A stretch of DNA of 64,000 nucleotides, taken from contig LSRX01000253.1 in NCBI GenBank assembly GCA_001939145.1, positions 390,890-454,889 on the forward strand, written 5' to 3'. Below are positions 27,510-38,784 of this stretch, one piece after another; the first letter of the stretch is position 1, and the number at the start of each line of letters is the position of its first letter. The DNA comes from Symbiodinium microadriaticum (Eukaryota > Sar > Dinophyceae > Suessiales > Symbiodiniaceae). The position numbers and the translations under genes were made by a program. Under the pieces are notes generated by a model. The model was not told the DNA's origin. It did not search any database and saw only the letters and a list, made by a program, of their open reading frames with translations.

Positions 27510-28980
27510 TCTTGTGTTTGGCTGTTGCTGCTGTGCATGACGAGATTCAGCACGTGCTTCCAGTTTGAGTTTCAGCTGTTAACTCAATATGTTTGCACTA
27601 ATTAGAGTTGCTCACAGCGATGTGCTATTGAAGCGGGTATTGGGATCGGCAGTGTAAGATCTGCTGTTGCAATGCTTTCTGTCAAAATTGCTCTAGCATA
27701 AATCTAGTACAAGTATCATGTAACTCAAGGTAAGCACGAGGTTTTCACTCCTCAACCCGCAAACTCTTAAGCCTGAAGCCCTAAGCCCTGTTAAGTTAGC
27801 GTAAGTCAACGTATGACCCAGAACCCTAAGCCCTAAAGCCCTGATCCCTTAGACTTCCGATCCCGAAACCTTAAACCAAACATGCCCATCTTTGACATGA
27901 AGGGTTTCTCTAAACCCTACCCCAAATAAGCAAAATAGAAACAAAGAGAGATACGGAACAGCAGCAAAAAGCAAGCAAAGCACAAACGTACGAAAATGCC
28001 CTAAACTGCCCCGGAAACACAAAAAAACCTAAGCCAGCTGAAGCTTGAACCCTTAAAGCCTAAACCCTAAAACCCTAAAGCCCTAAACCCCAAACCTCTG
28101 AAGCCCCTAACCCACTAAACCCCTAAACCCTAAACCCTACAGTTAAGACCAACAGTCGCTCCGAAGGCTCACCCGAGCGTCGCTGGGGAATCTTGGCGCT
28201 GATTGTGCCATCCGATTCCGAGCCAAAGGCTGGGGCTGACCTGGTGCGATTTAATGTGGCTTTCTTTTGACGTGTTCCTTTAAGGGATTTAGGGTCTCTA
28301 AGATGTTCCTTCAAGGGATTTAGGGCTTAAGGGGTTTAGGGCTTAGGGTTTTGGGGCTTTAGGGCTTGGGTGTTTGGGTTTTTGGGGTTTCGGGTTTAGG
28401 GGCTTATAGCGCCCTTACGGACTCCCTTTAGGCTTCCTTGTGAGGGTTCCTGGTGAGGGTTCCCTTTTGTTTTGGGGTTTGGGGCTGAGGGTTGGAAGTT
28501 TAGCGCTTCCTTGGAAGTGTGCTTCTGAGGGTTCGGGTTTAGGGTTGAGGGTAAGGGATCCAAAAGCTTATAAGGGTTTAGTTTAGGGTGTAGGGTGGGA
28601 CCTAACATGGTGTTCTGTTTCAGGCTTAGGGCATTTGTAGTTCTTTCTGTGTGGGTGCACCCAAGAAGCCTGAACAGTCACCCTAAACCTTCTTCCGGGT
28701 TCCAGAAAAGTTTGGGGGAATGTCTGCGATCAGCGGACAACGCCCGCAGAGAGGGACCCAGAGCTGCGCACAGCCACCCGAAATCCTACTGCCACTAAGG
28801 GTTTAGGGGTTTAGGGGTTTAGGGGTTAGGGTTTAGGGGTTTAGGGCTTTAGGGGTTTAGGGGTTTAGGGTTTAGACTGGAAAAACAAATGCAGGAGTTT
28901 GGGGGGCCTTTCGGGTCATTGAAAGCCTAAGCCCGAAACCCTACACCCCTTCAGCTCTCAACTTGTCTTTGAAATTTGAA
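27510..28980. other. Telomere-like and unique spacer
   Basis: CCCTAAA at 28040-28140, TTTAGGG at 28310-28410 and 28795-28875. The frame at 28595-28798 (RLRAFVVLSVWVHPRSLNSH) is doubtful. TTCCTTTAAGGGATTTAGG occurs twice at 28266 and 28302. Confidence 0.4.
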
Positions 28981-28989
28981 AGCTGAAAT

Positions 28990-29135
28990 CCGAAACCCTA
29001 AAGCCCAAAATCCGAAACCCTAAAGCCCAAAATCCGAAACCCTAAAGCCCAAAATCCGAAACCCTAAAGCCCAAAATCCGAAACCCTAAAGCCCAAAATC
29101 CGAAACCCTAAAGCCCAAAATCCGAAACCCTAAAC
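28990..29135 (-). repeat. 22-bp satellite AAAATCCGAAACCCTAAAGCCC
   Basis: The 22-bp unit AAAATCCGAAACCCTAAAGC + CC repeats about six times with almost no mismatch (28990-29125), then decays. It is the cleanest satellite in the window and is built on a CCCTAAA core. Confidence 0.95.
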
Positions 29136-29271
29136 CCTAAACCCGAAGCCCTATAAGCCCAAAATCCCAAACCCTAAACCCTAAATCCGAAACCCGAAAC
29201 CCTAAATCCGAAACCCTAAACCCCTAGGCTCTAAAGCACGTCTCACCTCCACGAAGCCCCGAGCCCCCGGA

Positions 29272-30062
29272 CCAGGTCGAGGGGCCTGCAAGGCCAGGAA
29301 TCTGAGCATGTCAACCCAGGGTTTGGGGGTTTATTAGGGATTTGGGGTTTAGGGGTTTGGGGTCTAGGGATTTAGGGGTTTAGGGGTTTGGGGTTTAGGG
29401 GTTTAGGGTTTGGGGGTTTGGGGTTCAGGGGTTTAAAATTTAGGGGTAGGGGTTCAGGGTTTAGGGTTCAGGGGTTTGGGGGGTTCAGGGTTTAGGGTTT
29501 AGGGTTCAGGGGTTTGGGGGGTTTAGGGTTCAGGGTTTAGGGTTCAGGGGTTTGGGGGGTTCAGGGTTTTGGGTTCTGCACCCAAGGATTAGAGCTTAGT
29601 TGAGGGTTTGGGGGTTTAGGCTTCTGCATCCCGAGCCCCGGATCCCACAGCCCCCAAGGCCGCCGGGGTGTCGGGTGCGTTTTGGGGTTGATAGCTTTTA
29701 GGGTGTATGGGATTTCTGGCTGAGCAGCGGATACTCGGTCGAGGGGCCTGCAAGGCCAGGAATCTGAGAATGTCAACCCAGGGTTTGGGGGTTTATTAGG
29801 GATTTAGGGTTTAGGGGTTTGGGGTTTAGGGATTTAGGGGTTTAGGGGTTTGGGGTTTAGGGGGTATGGGTTTAGGGTTTTAGGGGTTTAGGGGTTTAGG
29901 GTTTTAGGGTTTGGGTTTTAGGGCTCAGGGGGTTTAGGGTTTAGAGGTTTAAAGTTCTGCACCCTAGGATTTGAGTTTAGTTTAGGTTTTAGCGGTTTAG
30001 GCTTCTGCATCCCGAGCCCTGGATCCCACAGCCCCCAAAGCCGCCGGGGTGCAGCGGTCGAG
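29272..30062 (+). repeat. Tandem segmental duplication (~390-460 bp)
   Basis: GGGGCCTGCAAGGCCAGGAA..CAACCCAGGGTTTGGGG occurs at 29279 and 29742; GCTTCTGCATCCCGAGCCC..CCGCCGGGGTG occurs at 29619 and 30002. Between the anchors are TTTAGGG/GGGGTTT repeats of different length in each copy. No gene. Confidence 0.85.
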
Positions 30063-30174
30063 GGTCTTCTGCGGCCGAACGGCTGCGAGTTTGTCTAGGG
30101 CTTAGGGGGCCTTAGTAGAGTATATGTACAATACTACTCCCCGGCGCTCCCTCCCCTTAGACTACGGTTGATGG

Positions 30175-30250
30175 TATAAATCCTGCACTACCCAGAATAA
30201 GGAATATACCCATAATTCCCATAGTCTAGGGTCTTTTAAGGTAATGCTAA
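30175..30250. mobile_element. Foldback element family A, copy 4 (right end lost)
   Basis: Starts CGGTTGATGGTATAAATCCT after TA and continues to GTAATGCTAAG; the terminal ATCATCAACAG is replaced by telomere-like CCCTAAACC. Confidence 0.65.
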
Positions 30251-30852
30251 GCCCTAAACCCCTAAACCCCAAAACCCAAACAGGGCCCTAAGGACTATGC
30301 GATTCTAAGCCCTCAAACCCTCAAGCCGGTCCAAGGTTAAGGGTTTACCTAGGCCCCTCAACTGCCCTTTTTTTATTATATGCCCCCCCCAATACCCACT
30401 ATTACAGACCATAAGGTTTAGCGTTTAGGGTTTAGGGCTCTTTTTAAGGACCATAAGGTTTAGGGTTTGGGGCTCTGCTTAACGACCACAAGGTTCAGGG
30501 TTTAGGGCTCTTTTCAGGGGCACTTGGGGGGGTCCTGGTAGGCGTTGGGCCTCACCCGCTGACAAAGAACCCTAGCTCTGATGCGGCAGGTGGCGATTTG
30601 AGCAAAGTGCCTTGGAGCTGATGTCTTCTTGTATCAGGTCTGAGCAGTTCAGGCTATAAGAGTCTAGGGTTTAGGGTTTAGGGTTGAGGGTTTAGTATTT
30701 GAGGCTTGAGGAATTAGTAATGGCACTCCACGTGTTACTCAACGTTCCTCTGAATTATAGTTATGAGTCAGCCCCTATGTTCGGGTTTGTTGTAGACCTC
30801 TGAACATAAAGGCCTTCTTACCAGAGCCGGGATGAACATCGGCATCCTGGTA
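30251..30852. other. Telomere-like spacer
   Basis: CCATAAGGTTTAGGGTTTAGGGCTC occurs three times (30410, 30450, 30487, each followed by TTTTTAAGGA or variants). No gene seen. Confidence 0.5.
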
Positions 30853-30958
30853 TGGGGGTTTCCGAAAGTAAATCACCCTAATATAGTAATTACCCTAAAT
30901 AGTAGGATCCTTAGTATACGGACCCCAAAATAAGGTACCTATTTTTCGGAAAGTCCCA
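30853..30958. mobile_element. Foldback element family G, copy 2 (inverted)
   Basis: Reverse complement of 12158-12259: CCCTAATATAGT, CCCTAAATAGTAGGATCCTT and CCCCAAAATAAGGTACC are shared; ends GGGGGTTTCCG and CGGAAAGTCCC. Confidence 0.65.
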
Positions 30959-31129
30959 CATTAAGGCCTGTATGGACAGATGGTAATTAGGTTAATCAGG
31001 GCTCCGCAACATTGAAGTTTTAGGGTATGGCCAGAGCCCGAATGGAATGGCGATCCCGATCTTTACTCCCTCTGCTGCACCGGATGTCCGCCCAACAAGC
31101 AGGCTTAAAAAGGGTGTTCATCTTCGGGT

Positions 31130-31590
31130 CAGTTTAGATTAGTTCTTCAGATTTTTTTTTTTGCGGGGGGTCATCTGCGCAATGGGGACGTATATGCTCT
31201 GTATCAACGCGCTTCACCCTCAGAATCCCCAAGCCAGAGCCTCCGGATTCGATGCATCCTGAAGCCCACATGCCTGAATCCTCGGGTCCTCTTACATCTT
31301 GCTTCCAGTTCCATCTCAAAGCCAACGCTGAAACTACACCCAGAATCTCAGCGGCCGCATGGCACCGATCGACATGGGTATCCAAGGTTTCTATCTCGTA
31401 GACGTGCATCTACTAGGCCTCCAAGTTTACTACCCTCTTCGCAGCTTCGCGGGTATCCTGTTGAAGTCAAGTGTGTACCGGAAAAGGGGGTCCGAAGGCC
31501 ACAGCTGCTAAGCTCTTTAATGCATCGATCCCGGGATACAGAAGCAACACTGAACTCTGCAAAGCGGGCCTGAAGTCTTGTCATTTCTGA
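31130..31590. other. Coding-like island, strand unresolved
   Basis: Both strands have open frames of balanced composition: minus 31134-31409 (MHVYEIETLDTHVDRCHAAA...), plus 31440-31590 after an AG (TTCGCAG) reading LRGYPVEVKCVPEKGVRRPQ to a stop. The + strand is favoured because other genes here are +. No domain recognised. Confidence 0.35.
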
Positions 31591-32399
31591 GCCCGGAATT
31601 CAGGGCTTCATGATGGTCCTAAACGAGAAACCCAAAACTGCGTAGGGTTTAGGGTTTAGGGGTATACCCTTAAACCCTAAACCCCAAACCCCACAACCCC
31701 AAAACCTCACGCACCTCGAGCCTGAACCAAGCATACACCTCCGTGAACATCCTCTCCGCCATCGAGCCAGTGTCTTGCCTATGTGGGATGATCCGAGGGG
31801 ACCCTTATACTGTTTATTCCTGTTCTTTTTTAGTAGAGGGTTCCATGACAATAAGGGTTTCTATAGGGGTTCTATAAGGGTTTCTCTACGGCGTTCTGTA
31901 AGGAGGGGGTCTTTGCCTACGTGGAATGACACGCTTTGCGGGGGTGTGGGATGGGGTTTAGGTTCTGGCTTCTATGCTGCCCTCCCTAAACCCTGGACCC
32001 TCAACCCGAAACACTAAACCCCTAAACCCTATACACTAAACCTCTAAGCCCTCATCAGTCAGCGTTCTGGGGGGCTTCCATTCCAAGAGGATTTGAGGTG
32101 ATTAGTTCGTCTCGGGTTGTATGAGGGTGTTACATGGGTTAGAGGATTGCAAGAAGCGTCGATACCATAAGGGGTTTATAGCTGCAAGGGCTGTAGGAGT
32201 TTATAAGGGATATCAGCAGGGTTTTTGCAGGGTTTGGGGGCCAGTCTTTTGCATCGATCGTCTTGCCAGGCGCAAACGTACATATATGTACATGCATGCA
32301 GCTTACAACCGTGCATTCTGAATCATAACCGCAGCCCCCGAAAGGCAAAATCAGGCGCATCTCCCAGAGACTCCAATACCACTTCATGGAGCCGTGTAG

Positions 32400-32629
32400 T
32401 TAACATTGAACTGGCAGAACATCCTTTGTACGATTCAAAGCATACTTGGACCCTGAAAACCCTACCGTTTGAAGGACTTGCATACAAGGAATTCATAAAC
32501 AGGAGCCTTAGAATAGGTTATTTAGGGTTCAGGTATTCCTTTGTTGAAGAAGTGCCAGAGTCTCTGGGATCGTTTTTCTGCAAGGATTCTTCATGTTGCG
32601 TCCTAGCTGTCAGAGATGAACCGCGCTGA
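32400..32629 (+). CDS. Candidate exon/ORF, unknown
   Basis: The frame reads NIELAEHPLYDSKHTWTLKT, LPFEGLAYKEFINRSLRIGY, later FVEEVPESLGSFFCKDSSCC and ends at TGA. Protein-like for ~75 codons, ending with a Cys pair (SSCC). No family recognised. Confidence 0.4.
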
Positions 32630-32799
32630 GATCCCAAGGAAAATGCACAGACAAACCCGAAACGGCATCGAGCACCTTCACCAACCGAAATCAGCTGATG
32701 CGGTTCATTGTTGAGGGCTCAAAGTTTAGGGTTAAGGCCCAGCACCCTGCATGATTCCCATCCTACCCCGAACCTAGCCAGCAGACGGTCTAACCTTAC

Positions 32800-32960
32800 T
32801 AAGTATAAGGACGACGGTGATCAAGACTGTCTTGCCCTTCTCGTAGGGCGGACAGTCGTCCCAGCAACGTCTCTACCGCGCGTTTTTCGCTATTGTCCAT
32901 CATTTGCTATGGCCGTTTCTGCTCAGAAGACCTGCCAACCCTGCATACTAGTAGCCCCCA
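32800..32960 (+). CDS. Candidate exon, unknown
   Basis: The frame reads KYKDDGDQDCLALLVGRTVV, PATSLPRVFRYCPSFAMAVS, then AQKTCQPCILVAPK before CCCTAAA repeats. It might belong with 32400-32629. Confidence 0.35.
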
Positions 32961-32979
32961 AACACAAAACCCCCACAAG

Positions 32980-34140
32980 CCTGAAACCCTAAACCCTAAA
33001 ACCCCAATCTCCCACATCTCAGGCCCTAAGCCCTTATCCCTAAACCGCTAAATCGACGTGCATGCCCATGCCTCCGAAGCGTCCTCTCGAGCACCCAAAC
33101 CCCAAATCTTAAACTCTCCCAAAAACCCCCAGGTGTCCTTTATGAGAGTTTAAGGCTTAAGGTTTAGGATAGTCATAACAATAGCAACAGCAATAGTGCG
33201 CAATGCCAGGTGCATTTGTTTAAGCTCTGGGGTAGCAACCATGATAGCAACAAGAATCATAGAGTAAAATTAAAAATTCTTTAAGCTCGATAGTAAGAGC
33301 ACTCACCCAAACCGTACAACCACCAAACCCTAAACCCAAGTACAGCATGAGATTGATAGTAAGAGCACTCACTCAACGCTGTACCTCGAGATACCCGAGC
33401 CCCGTAAACCCGAAACCCGAAACCCTAAACCCTGAACCCTAAACTAAAACCCTAAACCCTGAACCCTAAACTAAAACCTAAAACCCTAAACCCTAAACCC
33501 TATCCCCAAGGCCTTCAAGTAACCCTAAACCCTAAACCCGAGCCCCAAGGCCTTCAAGTACGTCGTCCTTTGGGAAGAGGTTTGCTCCTGCGAGGAGTCG
33601 AAGGACCCGGAAGACGGAGTGGGTTCAGGTTTGGGGGTTTTGGGGTTGAGGGTTTAGGTAGGGTGTAACGTGCGGCGTTTGGGAGTTGGATGTTATCTGC
33701 GGTTTAAGGTGTTTCGGGTGCTGCTAGCAGGTTATACAGTAACAGGTTTTAAGGTTTTTCGAAACCCATGGGGCTTTTTGGCGGATGAAGGGTTCATGGT
33801 CTTGATGAGTTCAGGTTTCGTGTCTGAGGTTGCAGGACGAGGTTTGGATTCCGGGTTCAGGACTTGCGGTCTCGAGCTCGATGTCTTATGATACAGTATG
33901 GGGCACTGGAGGTGTTTGCAGTCGGGTGTGCAGGAAGGGGTTGGGTTTGGAAGGTGATCTGAGGAGGGTCGTCATGTCAGGTACAAGCCCTAAAACCCTC
34001 AAGCACCGTTGTCCCATGTTTCTGTGAATTCGCGGGGCCACCCTGTCCTAGAGGTTCTGGGTGCAGGGGCTTAGCTTAGTGGTCCCCGATGCGCGAATCC
34101 ATGAGCCCCCATCCCAAATCAACTAGGTTTAGGGTTTATA
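32980..34140. other. Telomere-like and unique spacer
   Basis: CCCTAAA tracts at 33320 and 33410-33545. Two local duplications: GATAGTAAGAGCACTCAC (33289 and 33355) and CCCCAAGGCCTTCAAGTA (33503 and 33543). The frame at 33670-33891 is weak. Confidence 0.4.
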
Positions 34141-34174
34141 GGGTTTAGGGTTTAGGTAGCTAATCTGAACGCTT

Positions 34175-35080
34175 TGGTCCCCCTCCACTTGGCGTGTATC
34201 GACCCCATAAGCAGCTCAAAGACGTTTCGACTAGGGTTTAGGCCGCTCAAAGGATCAACCCAGCTGCCTCCGTGTCCTGCAGAGCACATGGCTAGCGCCG
34301 GGGCGAGCTGCGAAAGCGGACCCAACGACCTGAGGGCCACTGATGGAGAGGGTGCTGAAGAGAGGCTGGTGCATCCGAAGCTGGTTGTCGGTGTTCGGAT
34401 TGTCGACTGTGCGACTCGGTTCCTTCATCGGTTTGATGGAGTTGGGCTGCGAGTTGTGCAACCCATACGGACAACCAGCTTGATGTGTACGGAGCTGGGG
34501 GAAGCGAACGACCACTGATGAGCGCTGGCACTTCATATTCACGGAGAACTGGAATATCCAGAGGGTCACTAAAGAGGGGCTCCGTGCTCCAAATTCAGCA
34601 GACTGCCTGCTGAATCTGGAGGACGAAGCCCCTCAGAGAGTGGTCCAAGGGAAATCAGCCAGGAGGCCCTAAACCCAAAAGGACGGGGCGATTCGACACC
34701 AGACGGGAGGAGGACTCAGCTTTGCGATCGACGGCATCTACGAGCACCGATGAGAGGCAACGTGCAGATGCGCTTCGTTGAGGACGGCGAGCCGAAGTGC
34801 TTGGGCGGTGCAGCTCACGGTCGACAGCAAGAAGGCGTAATGACAAGGAGCAATAGTATTTAGTACAGTTGCAGCGTTATTCAGGCCCCAATATTTACCC
34901 GACCATGGATGCGAAGATGGAGCGCGAGATGGCCATCGCCCGTGACACTTTCAGCGCCTCAGCGACGGCCACCTCGCCCGGCAGCGAACGACCTCTGGCG
35001 GCCATGATGGGCCGAGTAACCCCCGGGTAACTCAAACTGCTCGATTGGAGGCTTCGCGACATTTCACGCGGGGGATGCAT
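34175..35080 (+). other. GC-rich coding-like island with frame switches
   Basis: Few telomere-like repeats. Successive + frames look coding: 34285-34518 (MASAGASCESGPNDL..VGVRIVDCATRFLHRFDG..., stop), 34478-34672 in another frame (ERWHFIFTENWNIQRVTKEG..NLEDEAPQRVVQG, stop), 34690-34850 (mixed frames), 34903-35029 (MDAKMEREMAIARDTFSASA..., stop). This could be exons of one gene, or one decayed gene with indels. A hairpin (TTCAGCAGACTGCCTGCTGAA) lies at 34593-34613. No family recognised. Confidence 0.45.
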
Positions 35081-36240
35081 GCTGACCCCTTAGCAATGAC
35101 AATGGGACTCGGAAAAATGCAGCTGCATATGTGAACTTCGGAAGACTACAGTTGGATTGCCGACATAGGCTTCTTAAAACAAACAAAGATCGCACCACTT
35201 GGGGCTCGTATTGGTGTACTTTTTTCTCCAAAATATCCGCTAGTAGGATTCTTACTTTGAGGATCGCTATCTAGATCCTAAGCCGAAACGGAACCCTAAG
35301 CTCCAACCCTACCCCTCATCGCTCCTATGTGGCCTTGGCATAGACCTACACTCCAGCACCTGCATCCTTGTAGCCCTAAACCCCTAAAACCTCAACCCTC
35401 AACCCTAAACCCCTAAAACCTATAAACCCTAAACCCTTCAACCTTGTCGGAAGCAGAGTTAGAAGGATGTAAACTTAGGGTTAGGATGAATGGATGAGGG
35501 TTTAGAGTGGTCTACGGGATGATGCATGTATGAGTGTTTGGAGGGAGGTTTGGTTGAAAGCCGCCTTCACAGCGTACGTTTCCGTTCCGTCTATATTCGC
35601 ATTTTGATTATGTACAATACCTATGTACTACAGAAGACATTATACCATGACCAACTATGGGATATGTCACTGGGTAGTATATTGTGGGGAATCGCAGGTT
35701 GAAGTGCTCGGGGCTGGGTGATTTTAGCCTTCAACCTTCACCCCTGCACGCCTACACGCCTCACCCCGCAAAGCCCTAAACCACAAACCTTCAAGCCCCT
35801 CAATGAACCGAAACCCGAACATCCTAATCCTGAAAAACCCTCATTCCGGTGACCACGAATTTCGATCCTTCTTGAAACTCGTACGGAACGCTTACCTACC
35901 TAAATGAAGTCTCTTAGAAACTTGTAGAACCTTGGCAGAAAACTAGGTTAAAAGCCCTTGCTCATAGTCTCTAAGGCTTATATGCATATACTATAGTATA
36001 TGCACCGAGCACTCCAGCCCAATAATCGTAAGGCCCTATGAAACTCTATAAAGCCTCAAAGCACGCTATTTTCAGTCTAGTCAACCCTACATTCGAAACC
36101 CTAATCGGCAGTTGCCCCTAGGTGAAGGGTCATGGAACTTAGTAACTAGGGTTATGCACGGGGTAACTACACTTATAGCTACTTCGAAACCCAATGAAGG
36201 TAACTATAGCTAACTTTAACTATAATCCTACTACGTCCCT
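35081..36240. other. Gene-poor spacer
   Basis: Telomere-like pieces at 35370-35440; scattered short inverted motifs (TATGCATATACTATAGTATATGC at 35980-36002). No convincing exon. Confidence 0.4.
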
Positions 36241-36242
36241 GA

Positions 36243-36332
36243 TCCTCCAACGAGTCTTCTGGCGAGGACGAGGGCTTCAGCAACTGGGAGAAGGCGAAGG
36301 AGAAGTTTGACTGGGCGGTTGAGCAGGGGTAA
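36243..36332 (+). CDS. Candidate exon, acidic, unknown
   Basis: The frame reads SSNESSGEDEGFSNWEKAKE, then KFDWAVEQG and a TAA stop. High charge and Trp content mark it as protein-like. It could be the last exon of a + gene, with the stop in place. Confidence 0.4.
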   Translation, partial: SSNESSGEDEGFSNWEKAKEKFDWAVEQG

Positions 36333-36910
36333 CTGGGACTTGCCTTTAGCAGACAGAGGCTTCTCTAGGTATTCTGCTTCCGCCCTAAGCCCTTATAAAC
36401 CCTAAACCCTTATAAACCCTTATAGACCCTTATAAACCCTCATAAACCCTAAACCCCTATCAACCCTAAACCCTAAACCGTGTTTCCGGATGACTCGTGT
36501 GCGTCTCCTTTGAAGCGCAAGGCCCCAGTTCATTCCGTTCTTAGCACGAACCCTCAACCCTACCTAAACCCCCCAAGAGCAGGTACAACAATGGCCCAAA
36601 ACCTACAGAGGGCTATGATTTTACAGACTTTTTGGGGTCCACGTAAGCCCTACGCGCTCAACCTACACAGGGTTTCATCACCCTCGCCATCCTGACCTGC
36701 GTTATTCTAGTCGTTGCATTGGCTACTGCTAGTATCATCGTACATTATTGCTTGCAATTGTTGTCGGCGTGCGCGTTTTTTGTTTTTGGCTTTGGTACTG
36801 TTGTTCCAAAACTTGCAGCCTCTAACCTCAGGCCACAGCTCCAAACAATCAGACCTACTTTCTTGCAGGATCAGGGGACTTATGATAGGTAAGCTTCAAA
36901 GTAACATAGC

Positions 36911-37008
36911 TACTGCCCATAATCCCCTAAGTAGTTCCTGTTTATGGTTTATATTTGGATTCCTATAGGGTTATCGCAAGGAAGGAACTACTTAGGGGCC
37001 TATGGGTA
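36911..37008. mobile_element. Foldback element family D, copy 3
   Basis: CCCATAATCCCCTAAGTAGT at the left and ACTACTTAGGGGCCTATGGG at the right. The arms differ from copies 1 and 2 (CTAAGTAGTTCC instead of CATTGTAGTTCC), but the centre TTTATATTTGGATTCCTATA is shared. Confidence 0.65.
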
Positions 37009-37364
37009 AGTCCCATGATCCTCCAAGTGTACGGAAACTCGAAACCCTGATTTAGGTACTCTTGCATCTTGGTGGAGGGGCACTTCAAAGACGCTTGGCC
37101 GACCTTGGTCCTTCCCAGTGACATGATTTCGGTGCAGGCTTGTCGGGGGCTACACCGAAGCCTATATAATTGCTGATACGATTACTTAGGGTTACTATTT
37201 ACACCGGAAGCCCTATAAATTCTTGTTTATTCAGGACCTTCTATCAGGCTTTAGGCCGAGTTTAGGACCGAAGACCTAAACACTGGATTCGATGCCTTGC
37301 CCCTAAACCTAACTCGAAGTCTCTTCGGCTCTTGCTTCAAGAAGCCAAAGAAAATATGAACACA

Positions 37365-37400
37365 GATACCTGAAGTCGCCGCGCGGCGACTTCAGGTATC
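37365..37400. repeat. 36-bp perfect palindrome
   Basis: GATACCTGAAGTCGCCGC and its exact complement meet with no spacer. It lies directly before a (CCCT)n pyrimidine tract (37401-37490). A perfect GC-rich cruciform; could bind a dimeric protein or be a foldback remnant. Confidence 0.9.
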
Positions 37401-37490
37401 CTCCCTCTCATCTTCCCTCCCTCTCTCCCATCCTCCTTCTCCCTCCCTCCCTCCCTCCTTCCGTGCCGCCCTCCCTCCCTCCCGCTCTAT
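37401..37490 (+). repeat. (CCCT)n pyrimidine tract
   Basis: CCTCCCTCTC units for 90 bp, just upstream of a canonical splice donor. Confidence 0.85.
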
Positions 37491-37505
37491 CCGAATTAAT
37501 TATCA

Positions 37506-38066
37506 AGGTAAGTGAAGTGCTCGTTGGGCGCTATGAGAATGACCTTGACCTCGACTTGACACCTGCTATGCTATTTTACAGATTCCTGTGACGCTCGATG
37601 AGTTGAAGGGTCACAGGCAGCCATGCGTCCTGTTCAAGCAGGCCCTCATAACTGCATACCCTAGCCCGCATACGGTTGAAAATTTTACGTGGTGCCAGCC
37701 CATATATTTGCAAGATGCACTGACAGACATGGCCACGCATCGACTAGGTGTTTCGGAAGGAACCTTGGGACTATGTCACGCGCTTGTTTTCAGCCTGTGG
37801 ATTCAATGGACCTTGTTTCTGACCCAAGCACAGGATACATAAAGGTCGGGAAGACACAGATTGTCATCGGCCCTCACTGTTCCATCGATGTTAAGTCCAC
37901 CATCTTCAGAAGATTGAATGACTATGCACGTGCAGCACATCGTCAAGGCATGAGACTTACAGACACAAAATGCACGGGCTGCCCAGCTCCTTCTCTTTAT
38001 CCCTGGAGGTTGGCAAGAAAGACGCTAAGGGTCCATGTGCCCAAATGCTATATAACTTGGCCTTAA
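37506..38066 (+). CDS. Coding-like segment with a canonical 77-nt intron, unknown
   Basis: ATCAAG|GTAAGTGAAG at 37506 and GCTATTTTACAG|ATTCCTG at 37582 form a textbook intron. The exon then reads IPVTLDELKGHRQPCVLFKQ, ALITAYPSPHTVENFTWCQP, IYLQDALTDMATHRLGVSEG. Around 37780 coding character moves to another + frame: SMDLVSDPSTGYIKVGKTQI, VIGPHCSIDVKSTIFRRLND, YARAAHRQG, open to 38066. The frame change means a second tiny intron, an indel, or a decayed gene. No family recognised. Confidence 0.45.
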
Positions 38067-38169
38067 TGTAGTTCCTGTATAGCTACTTTGGGGCCAAAGT
38101 ATATACGATTTTGGGCACCATGGGACGCTGAGGCAGAAAGGGTGGTTGATTTTGAGTTTTGGTTAAGGG

Positions 38170-38255
38170 GGTTTAACCCCTTAGCATCAACATAGCCCAA
38201 AAGCCTTATAAGATAGGGTGTTTGGGCCCAAAAGCCTTAAAATATGAGACCTCTG
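38170..38255. repeat. Dispersed repeat family M, copy 2
   Basis: CCTTAGCATCAACATAGCCC..AAAAGCCTTATAAGATAGGG..GGGCCCAAAAGCCTTAAAAT, homologous to 7795-7882. Confidence 0.65.
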
Positions 38256-38784
38256 AGGATAAGGGTAAGGGTTTCGGGTTTAAAGGGCTTGGGGTTTAGA
38301 AACTCAACAGATCCCTAAACTCTCAACCCTAAACCCTAAACCCTAAATTCTCAATCCTTAACTCTCAACCCTAAACCCTAAACAGAACCCCAATCTCTCA
38401 AGAGTAGAGTCTGGTTGGTTGATGTGTGTTTACCGAGTGCCAAAGCCCTCCATACGACGGGTTTCGGGGTTTAGGGTTTGGGACTTAGGGTTTAGGCTGC
38501 CTCAACCCCTAGAGCATTGTGGACGGGTTTCGAGTGTTTGGGTTCCATGTTGCGGATCATCGGGATGCCGACTGCAGGGTTTAGGTTTTCTTTCTTTGAA
38601 TTCAGGGTTCAGGGTAGTTAAGCATTTAGGGTTTAAGTAGGAGTGGTCATGCTGTGAAGATGCGGGCTGATTCGAAGCTTCAAGCCGCACAGCTTACGTG
38701 GTCACCAAATCCCTAGCCCGATTGTCTCATTCCCTTCCAGCGTAGCTTCTGATACCCTTGGCTGCTTCACACTTGAAGGCCCCA

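Noticed and set aside
28990..29135. CRISPR-like array
   Set aside because: Contiguous tandem units without unique spacers, in eukaryotic DNA.
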